Part shown: positions 55,928-64,000 of the stretch, in pieces
How the letters are laid out: every line of letters begins with the position of its first letter
How positions within the stretch are numbered: the first letter of the stretch is position 1
Origin: Rhinopithecus roxellana
Taxonomy: Eukaryota > Chordata > Mammalia > Primates > Cercopithecidae
Direction: 5' to 3'
Assembly (NCBI RefSeq): GCF_007565055.1
Contig: NC_044562.1
Span: forward strand, 54,694,250-54,758,249
Length of the DNA stretch: 64,000 nt
Position numbers and translations under genes: made by a program
The notes under the pieces: generated by a model
What the model was told of the DNA's origin: nothing
Databases searched by the model: none
What the model saw: only the letters and a program-made list of their open reading frames with translations

Positions 55928-56394
55928 GTTTCACTAATTTTTCTTTTGATAGGAGGCCATAGAGCAAACTTTTAGTGACTTTATATAGGTTCCCTACCTT
56001 GCTTAGCAGAATGTTGCGTTACGTCTGTGACACACCTACTTCTCTGTCACTCTTTAAGCCAGATACTCCACCTGTCTCAAGGGCAATGACATTTTCCCTG
56101 CCTTACAGGATTATTGTGTGAAAGAAGTGATAAATGGATAGAAAAGTGTTTTGAAATGAATGTAGAGCTGTTAGAATTTTATGGAGTATTTTTTATTAAA
56201 ACTTTTACATTTTGTTATTATCTCCACAATGATAAGAATTAAGCTAGTAGTAAAAGGATACAAACTTTTAGCTGGGACTTAAAAAAGAGACAAGTAAATC
56301 GCAGAACATGAATTTTCTGTCCCATTTGCTCTCTCTTCAGTCTGTTGAGATTCACTATATAGGTGTGGAGTTTGTGACTCAAGTTAAAAGAAAT
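55928..56394. other. Unassigned AT-rich sequence
   Basis: No element recognised. Confidence 0.4.
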
Positions 56395-57244
56395 GTTAAA
56401 GGTAAGACTTCAAACTACAAGAATCTGAGAAGAAAACATAGAAAATACCATTCTGGATATTGGCCTTGGTAAATAATGTATGATAAAGTCCTAAAGAGCA
56501 ATTGTGACAAAAACAGATTGACAAGTGGAACCTAATTAAGCTAAACAGCATCTGCACAGCAAAGGAAACTATCAATAGAACAGAAAGACAGCCTACAGAA
56601 TGGGAGCAAGTATTCACAAACCATTCGTCTGACAAAGGGCTAAGAACCACAGTCTATAAGAAATTTAAACAATTCAAAAAGCACAAACCCAATAATCCCC
56701 ATTAAATAATAGACCAAAGACATGAACAAACTTTTCTCAAAAGAAGACATACAAGTGGCCAAAAGACATGTGAAAAAATGTTCAAGATCATTAATCATCA
56801 GAGAAATGCACATCAAAACTACAATGAGATGCCATCTCTCACCAGTCAGAAAGGCTCTTACTAAAAAATCAAAAAACAAGAGATGCGCGTGAGGCTGTAT
56901 AGAAAAGGGAACATTTGTGCACTGCTGGTGGGGCTGTAAATTAGTCCAGCCACTGTGGAAAGCAGTTTGGAGATTTCTCAGAGAACTTAAAACAGAACTG
57001 CCATTTGACCCAATAATCCCAGTATTGGGCATATATCCAAAAGAAAATACATTGTTCTACTAAAAAGATACATGCACTCACATGTTCATCACAGCACTAT
57101 TCATCATAGCAAAGACATGAATCAACCTAAGTGCCCATGAATACTGAACTGGATAAAGAAAATGTACATATACACCACAGAATACTATGCACAGCCATGG
57201 AAAAAAAGAACAAAATCATGTCCTTTGCAGCAACACAGATGCAG

Positions 57245-57348
57245 CTGAAGGACATTATTCATTATTATTTTCTTTCTTTCCTTCCTTCCTTCCTTCCTTC
57301 CTTCCTTCCTTCCTTCCTTCCTTCCTTCCTTCCTTCCTTCCTTCCTTT

Positions 57349-57381
<33 letters not shown>

Positions 57382-57386
57382 TTTCT

Positions 57387-57418
<32 letters not shown>

Positions 57419-57425
57419 TTCTTTT

Positions 57426-57501
<76 letters not shown>

Positions 57502-57811
57502 TTCTCTCTTTCTCTCTTTCTCTCTTTCTTTCTTTTTTTGAGACAGAGTCTCTCTCTGTCTCCCAGGCTGGAGTGCAGTGGCGCGATCTCGGCTCACTAC
57601 AAGCCATTCTCCTGCCTCAGCCTCTCAAGTAGCTGGGACTACAGGCACCTGCTACCACACCTGGCTAGTTTTTTGTGTTTTCAGTAGAGACGGGTTTCAC
57701 TGTGTTAGCCAGTATGGTCTCGATCTCCTGACCTCGTGATCCGCTCGCCTTGGCCTCCCAAAGTGCTGGGATGACAAGCATGAACCACCGCGCCCAGCCT
57801 GAAGGACATTA
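57245..57811 (-). mobile_element. Alu with hugely expanded pyrimidine tail
   Basis: A 13-bp duplication CTGAAGGACATTA lies at 57245-57257 and 57799-57811, framing an antisense Alu. The body is about 57538-57798, with a small internal deletion near 57600 (CTACAAGCCATTCTCC). The original tail is now the satellite at 57270-57536, so the insertion as a whole is 541 bp. Confidence 0.93.
57270..57536. repeat. Compound pyrimidine microsatellite (TTCC/TTTC/TC)n
   Basis: (TTCC)n about 57278-57348, (TTTC)n with TTC slips to about 57454, (TC)n about 57455-57492, then (TTTCTC)n. It is almost pure pyrimidine on plus, and grew from the Alu tail. The Arg/Lys/Glu- and Ser/Phe/Leu-repeat frames across it are artefacts. 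Confidence 0.98.
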
Positions 57812-58105
57812 CTCTAAATAAATTAACACAGAACAAAAAAACAAATACTGCATGTTTTCAATTATAATCGGAGCTTAGCGCTGGATGGCCATGGACATAA
57901 AGATAAAAACTGTATACACTGGAGACTACTGGAGGGGAAAGGGGGAAGCGAAAGGGCTGAAAAACTACCTGTTGGGTATTAGGCTTATCACTTGGATGAT
58001 AGGATCATTCGTACCCCAAACTGAAATGTCATATGTCATGTAACATGCCCAGGTAACAAATATACACATGTACCCCTGAATCTAAAAGTTGAAATTATGA
58101 AAAAA

Positions 58106-58798
58106 CAAAAGAAAAAGAGAATTTATTACTTTTTATTAAATGTATACAAGTAATTGAGCAGAAGATTGTGACTGCAAAAGAAAGAAGAAGTAAATAGAAA
58201 ACCTTTGACCAATAAAGAAGGAAAATATGTCTTAGCAATATAAAGTGTTCTTTGTTGAAGGGAGAATGTCCACAAGGATTATGATGTACTTAAGTTATCT
58301 GGGGTTTGTAAAACTCAAAACTGATCTCCAGTAATCTGGGATTCCATAAGAATCAGATTCCCTATATACCTATGAGACAAAATTATACAAGGTGTCTGGG
58401 TTAACCGACAGGGCTATTACAAGCAAAAGTTGGAAAATGCAAATTTTGGCAGAAAATAATTCTTAAGCCTTAAAATCTTCACAAAATTATGTATTTGAAA
58501 TTAAGAAGCTAAAATCTTCTGACTTTTCCGGTATCAGAGGAGCGTTTTTTATATTTTCTTATTGACTTTTAACTTTTCTTTTTTCTTTCTACTTTAGTGG
58601 TATTTTGTAGTGTTTTATTTAAATCTAACATATGTATGTTATATATATCTATGATATATATATGTTATGATATATATATATCAACTTGTTCAACAACTTG
58701 AACACAGAAGCAGATAAAATAATCTACCTATTAAATATCTAAATATTGTTTGTAGAAGCCACTCTTCTCAATACTTTGTTAAAAAGTAATCTTTCTTT
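58106..58798. other. Unassigned; small (TA)n near 58640-58682
   Basis: No element recognised apart from the interrupted TA repeat. Confidence 0.4.
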
Positions 58799-59094
58799 TG
58801 GCTGGGCACAGTGGCTTATGCTTGCAATTCCAACACTTTGGGAGGACAAGGTTGGCAGATTGCTTACACCTAGGAGTTCGAGACTAGCCTAGTCAACATG
58901 GTCAAACCTTATCTCCACTAAAAATACAAAAATTCAGCCAGACATGGTGGTGAATGCCTGTAGTCCCAGCTACTCAGGAGGCTGAGATGGGAGAATCACA
59001 TGAGACCTGGAAGTCGAGGCTGCAGTGAGCCATAATCACATCACTGCACTTCAGTCGGGGCAATGACAGGGAGACCCTGTCCCTCCCCGCCAAA
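58799..59094 (+). mobile_element. Old Alu (AluJ-like), sense
   Basis: GGCTGGGCACAGTGGCTTATG to GGGAGACCCTGTCCCTCC with many substitutions, no pure A tail and J-like features. 'aatctttc' occurs on both sides (58788 and about 59113). Confidence 0.9.
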
Positions 59095-61489
59095 AAGTAA
59101 TAAAATAAAAGGAATCTTTCATAAGACTGTAAGACTATTTTATGCTAATATGAAAGGTGTTCATTGTTATTTTAATAAATAGACAAATAATAATATTAAA
59201 AATAGTGATACCTGTATTTTACATTTAACATTTAAAATGGTAAATGTTGATAGATATAGTCCCCGTGAACACAAACTCTTTGGAGTCTTCAATATTTTTT
59301 AAGAGTGTGAAGGAGTCCTGAGGCCAAAAAAAAAATTTTAAGTAAAAATGGATTAGTTGATGAAAGAAATGTGGACCTTTGGTCTTTAATTTCTGTAACT
59401 TTAGAATATCATTTATAACAAAGTAAAAACAAGACTTAATGTAACCCCCAAATCTACTGTAGTTGGCACTGCAAAGTGGGAGATGTTAGCACTGTGTTTT
59501 ATTAAGTTCCTGTCATTCATCAACAAGAGATGAGCACAGATTCAGCTTTTTATAATCTAGCCTAATGGAAATTAAAACCATCCCTCTCATGCCTCTTTTA
59601 TGCACACAAACCTACGTATGTCTTTGGATGAGAAATTGATGAACACTGTTGCAACATGGGATACACAGATACCAAAGTTGGTTCATGCACATTGACATTA
59701 AAATAATGAAAATTGCCCTTCCAATTATAGTTACATAGGGATAATTGGACTGAAGAAGACCTTAATTTTTAGAATCAAGAATCCACTGTCTAGAGAACAT
59801 TCTGTCATGCAAACTGTTTACATTATAGGTTTTACATTAAGTTTTTTGGTCTAAATATCCTGTGCTTTATACAAATGTCCTCTGTGGATAAGCAGAATGA
59901 GAAAAAAAAAAAAAAAAGCACAAAACTAAAACCAGACAGAGGACACTGAAAAGACTTGAGTAGAAAAGACAAAGTTCAAGATGAAGAATAGGAGCAAATC
60001 AAGTTGGATTGTTAAAGTACATCAAATTGTGATGGCCAATTATAACAGATGCAATCTGTACTTAAAACGTACTTCAAGTGAAAAAGGTGGTGAGGAGTGA
60101 CCAAAGTGAAATTTAACTTGGTGATAATACAGATAAAATCAGAAAATGTATTCTAGAGATAGAGATACTATAACAGGAAAACTTCAGTTCATTTATCCAT
60201 TATTGTATATTCAATGACTCTATGGAGATGAACTAAGTACTAGTCTAGAGCCCAGAAATACAAGATTAATACAACATAGACTTTGTCCTTGAGATTCAGG
60301 AATTGTATCACTATGTTTATATAGTTATAACAATTGATTTAAAAAAAGGATTCCATTAAATCTAAATTGATACAGCTTCAAATGAGATTGTCCACCAAAG
60401 GATATTTTCATCAAGAGTGTAAGTGGATGCTGTTGAAAACATTTTTTTTTCTTTAGATTCTGTCATAGGTTTAGATTTTGGCATCTGACACTTTCTTTCC
60501 CTGGCAGACCTTGGAAGAAATTTCTTTGCCTTCAAATAAGAATAATAAAAGTGGCATTCAAAATAATTGTTGCCTTAAGTTTGATTTTGTGACAAAGATA
60601 AAAACAGTGGCTTTATTCCTGTGCTATTAATGGAAACAGCTGATACAATCACTCCCTTTCCCTGCCCCACGGTGAAAGTCAGTGTGAAATATGTTTAGAA
60701 ACTGAATTATATTTTATTGATATATTGCAAATGTAAAGCATTTCCCCATAAGTACGTTAATAAAAATCCATTCTTTTAAATAAACGAGAATACTATTTCC
60801 CTACTGGATTGAGCCACCTAACAAAAAAATCCCAATTAAAAAGTTATCTTCTATTTTTGAAATGAAAAATGAAGACTAGCACCAGAGAACTAATGTCAGT
60901 AAATGGAGGCTATGCAAAATATGCTGCAGTGTGAACGTGGGGATAATGAAATCCTCACACACAAGAGGCTTCCAGCCACTGAATCTCGCTTTGATCCTGA
61001 TGATACATTGCCCTCAAGCTTTCATGTGAAGTAGGCCAACAGAGCTTTCAAAATTACACACACACATACACACACACACATACCCCTATATACAGGGGAG
61101 GAAGCCTGAGACCATATCCCTGGGAGCTGTGGTAGAGGGCAGATCAATTATCAAGAAAAATATTTCCCAAGGAAAGCTCATATGTAAATAAAAAATTTCC
61201 TCTACCTACAACTAGGAGAAGTTCATTAAAATTACAAAGAAATCTGAATTCAGTCCTAGTCTTTCTTTTTATCAGCATCCCTCAATGACCCTTTCCTAAA
61301 CATGTTTCACACTAAAAAATGACCTCTTCCACCCCTCCTGTTGAAATCCCCATCACCTAATGGAACTCATTCCATCCAGTAAGACCATTTAAGCTGAGTG
61401 GCAAATTGTTGTAAATGGCTACCTGATATTGTATCTGTTCAATTTCCATGTCTAACAAGGAAATCTTAAATCCAAAGTAATCGATGTAT
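59095..61489. other. Unassigned, low-repeat sequence with a (CA)n
   Basis: About 2.4 kb free of recognisable mobile elements. An A-run is at 59902-59917 and a CA repeat at about 61056-61080. No coding or RNA evidence. Confidence 0.35.
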
Positions 61490-62135
61490 CTTTTAATTTT
61501 TGTATTGAGGTGAAACTTATGTAACATAAAATGAACTATTTTCATATGGTTAAAGACACGTTATTAAAGGCACAAACACCACTTCTATCTAATCCCACTT
61601 TTTTTTATCACTCCAAAAGGAAACACCATACCCATTAAGAGAGTGTTCCATATTCTCCCCTCTACGCAGCTCCTGTCAATCACCAATCAGTATTCTATTT
61701 CTGTGGGTTTAACTTTCACATATATTTCATATAAATGGAATCATACAATACGTAAACTTTTGTATTTGGCTTTATTTACTTAGCGTAATATTTTTGAGGT
61801 TCATCCATTGTTTTGGTATGTATCATTCCTCATTTCTTTTTGTGGCTGTATAATATTACATTAGATCTATGTACCATAATTTACCCATTCATCTATTGAG
61901 GGATATATGGGCTCTTTTCATCTTTTGGCCCTTGTGAATAGTTCTGCTACAAACATGTGGGTACAAGTCTTTCTTAATACTAGTTTTTAATTCTTTGGGG
62001 TATGATGCTTTGAGGAATTGTACTCCTGAGTGCAATGGTAGTTTATGTTTAACTTTTGAAGAATGACCAAACTGTTTTCTATCACTCCTAAACCACCTTA
62101 AAGTTCCATTATGAATGTACAAGAGTTCCATTTGC

Positions 62136-62167
<32 letters not shown>

Positions 62168-62639
62168 GAGACAGAGTCTCATTCTGTCAACCAGGCTGGA
62201 GTGGAGTGGTGCGATCATGGCTCACTGCAACCTCTGCCTTCTGGGTTCAAGAGATTCTCCTGCATCAGACTCCTGAGTAGCTGGAATTATGGGAGCCCAC
62301 CACCACACCCAGCTAAATTTTTTTTTTTTTTTAGTATTTAGTAGAGATGGGGTTTCACCATATTGGCCAGGCTGGTCTCAAACTCCTGACCTCAGGTGAT
62401 CCACCTGCTTTGGCCTCTTACAGTGCTGGGATTACAGGTGTGAGCCACTGTGCCCAGCCCCTTTGCACACCAGGTGTGACATGCTCCATACTTGCAATTT
62501 TAAATTGCTTTTCTCTAATGGCAAATAATGTTGAACACCATCTCATGTGCTTTTTGGCCATTAGTGTATCTTCTTTGAAGAAATGTCTATTATTCAAATC
62601 CTTTGTCTATTTTCTTTTTTACTTGGGGAAATCAATTTT
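61490..62639 (-). mobile_element. Old L1M 3' end, antisense, split by an Alu
   Basis: 'ttgtattgaggtgaaacttatgtaacataaaatgaac' and 'gtgggtttaactttcacatatatttcatataaatggaatcat' begin it. 'gtgaatagttctgctacaaacatgtgggtac' follows, then the Alu, then 'caattttaaattgcttttctctaatggcaaataatgttgaac' as the continuation. Confidence 0.8.
62138..62459 (-). mobile_element. AluS/J-like insertion
   Basis: A T27-class tail, then GAGACAGAGTCTCATTCTGT through GAGCCACTGTGCCCAGCC. It contains an extra T14 run in the middle A-rich linker region (about 62318-62331). Confidence 0.93.
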
Positions 62640-63265
62640 TTTTCAACTTTTATCTTAGATTAAAGGGGTACATGTTCAGATTTGTTAGCTGGGTATATTT
62701 TGTGATGCTGAGGTTTGGAGTACAAATGATTATGTCACCCGGGTACTAAGTGTACCCAATAGTTCATTTTTCATCCCTTACCTCACTCCTGACTTCATCC
62801 TCTGGTAATCTTTGGTGTCTATTTTTGCCATCATTTTGTCCATAAATATACAATGTTTACCTCCCTTTTTTTATAAGTGAGAATATGCAGTATTTGGTTC
62901 TCTCTTCCTGTGTTAATTTACTTGGGATAATGTCCTTCAGCTGCATTCATGTTGCTGCAAAGGACATGATTTTATTCTTTTTTATGGATGCATAGTATTC
63001 CATAGTGTATATGTACCACATTTTCTTTATTCAGTCCACTGTTCATGGCACCTAGGTGGACTCCATGTCTTTGCCATGGTGAATACTGTAGCAATGAACA
63101 CGTGAGTGGATGTATCCTTTTAGCAGAAGGATTTTCTGTCTTTTGGGTATATACCCGGTGATGGGATTGCTGGGTCTAATGGTAATTCTGTTTTAAGTTC
63201 TTTGAGAAATCTCTGAACTTATTTCCACAAGGGCTGAGCTCATTTACGTTCCCACCAACAGCATA
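62640..63265 (-). mobile_element. L1P 3' end, antisense
   Basis: It starts with the L1 3' UTR 'ttaaaggggtacatgttcagatttgttagctgggtat' and runs through 'gtgagaatatgcagtatttggttctct', 'ccttcagctgcattcatgttgctgcaaaggac' and 'gggtatatacccggtgatgggattgctgggtc'. It ends at 'gttcccaccaacagcatata'. 5'-truncated. Confidence 0.88.
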
Positions 63266-63639
63266 TAAGGGTATAGCAAGAATTCAGTGACGTATTTAGA
63301 AACAAAGGAGGAGAAAGAAAGCAAATAATGGAATCCCTTCTGCTGCCTTGCTGCTGCTCCTCCTAAAACCACCCTCCTTATGAGGCTGTTTATTTTCTTC
63401 ACACCCCAGGTAGCTTGAAACGATGGGACTGTCACCCAACTTGATACACAACTGGACTTGTAATTATTTGAAATAATCACTATGTATCCACTTGCGACAA
63501 ACAAACCCAAAAGCAATAAAACAGGAAAAAACAACAACAATAAAACATTTCTGCCCCCTACACCCCCACCTCACCCCCGGTAAAGCTCCTGTCCTTTGTA
63601 AGTATGCTGATGGCTTGGCAGTTGGACATCTTGTAAGAA
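63266..63639. other. Unassigned sequence
   Basis: No element recognised. Overlapping frames at 63244-63683 on both strands have no domains. Confidence 0.35.
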
Positions 63640-63770
63640 TAGTTACAGTGCAGTCAGGTTGCCCAGGTTCGCTCAAACTCTGACTCTGTCACTTTCTAGC
63701 TGTACGATTTGGGGCAAGTTGCCATGGCCTGCTTTATAAAATTACTGTGAAAATAAGAGTCCATACATGA
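63640..63770 (+). repeat. MIR fragment
   Basis: 'gtgcagtcaggttgcccaggttcgctcaaactctgactctgtcactttctagctgtacgatttggggcaagtt' is a clear MIR 5' and core segment. 63771-64000 is unassigned. Confidence 0.8.
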
Positions 63771-64000
63771 TGAAAATAATAAAATGTCCAACATAATGTA
63801 CTCACATAAAAATAACTTATGAATCAATAGTAGCTATCAACATTTTTGGCTATATTACATATCCCTTGCACTGTCATGCAACTAGCTCCAGAACAATGTT
63901 CATTAATTGAATGGATTGGTACTGGGTGCATATCTCCCTCTCAATTCAAAATCCAGCTGGTGTCCTTATTTCTATTTCTTCCCCTATCTTTCCTTATTCT

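Larger units (their letters stand above)
56395..58105 (+). mobile_element. L1P ORF2 3' part and 3' UTR, sense, split by an Alu
   Basis: L1 text runs 'taagctaaacagcatctgcacagcaaaggaaactat', 'gaatgggagcaagtattcac', 'gaagacatacaagtggcc', 'aatgagatgccatctctcaccag', 'gctggtggggctgtaaattagtcc', 'cagtattgggcatatatcc'. The Alu interrupts it at 'gctgaaggacattatt'. It resumes 'actctaaataaattaac' and ends 'acatgtacccctgaatctaaaagttgaaattatg'. Frames are broken. Confidence 0.88.

Noticed and set aside
57131..57687. Open frames of 110-166 codons of Ser/Leu/Phe or Arg/Glu/Lys repeats
   Set aside because: Translation of the Alu tail satellite; overlapping frames on both strands.
1..64000. tRNA, rRNA, snRNA, 7SL/7SK or Y RNA genes
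   Set aside because: I scanned for the familiar conserved blocks and saw none other than the 7SL-derived Alus; short decayed pseudogenes could have been missed without a covariance search.

Overview
This window is nuclear DNA of an Old World monkey, most probably a macaque or close cercopithecine relative. No host protein-coding gene or structural RNA gene can be supported in it; it reads as an AT-rich intergenic or intronic stretch built almost wholly from layered primate transposable elements. The lineage call rests on young AluY copies (about 9.88, 23.05 and 25.03 kb) with the variants TTTACGCCATT and GGCTTGAGCC, which I associate with cercopithecid AluY, and on two young L1s whose 3' UTR carries a small internal duplication I do not know from human L1. 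No subfamily library could be run, so names are recognised by eye.

Layout. 0-5.3 kb: old MIR, L1M, L2, MER5-, MLT2- and Tigger/MER2-like pieces, plus a perfect 42-bp-arm palindrome at 803-889. 5.77-8.04 kb: a near-complete ERVL-MaLR element (LTR-internal-LTR, minus strand). 8-12 kb: mostly unassigned DNA with a composite Alu and a decayed coding-like stretch. 12-14.6 kb: ancient antisense L1. 14.6-19.8 kb: an L1 3' end, then an MLT1-type retroelement split by a young twin-primed (inverted) L1 and an Alu. 19.8-29.7 kb: largely unassigned, low-repeat sequence with MIR, MLT1, L2, three Alus and a free Alu monomer. 29.7-40.8 kb: one old, nearly full-length antisense L1 hosting a pyrimidine satellite, a second inverted L1 (itself holding an Alu), a 20-G run and a MaLR solo LTR. 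40.79-47.05 kb: a young full-length L1 on the minus strand, the most important element here. 47-64 kb: decayed L1M/L1P pieces, Alus, MIRs, MaLR LTRs and unassigned sequence.

The young L1 has perfect 14-bp target-site duplications, a tail of about 51 uninterrupted A, an intact 338-codon ORF1, a 63-bp ORF1-ORF2 spacer and an ORF2 of normal length whose only break is one extra A in an A9 run near codon 62-65. All endonuclease and reverse-transcriptase signature residues checked are present. If the A9 run is a sequencing or assembly error, this would be a candidate retrotransposition-competent source element. I did not find a convincing new cellular system; the most unusual signals are the palindrome, the near-intact L1, the two inverted L1s, the deep nesting and the expanded pyrimidine tracts.
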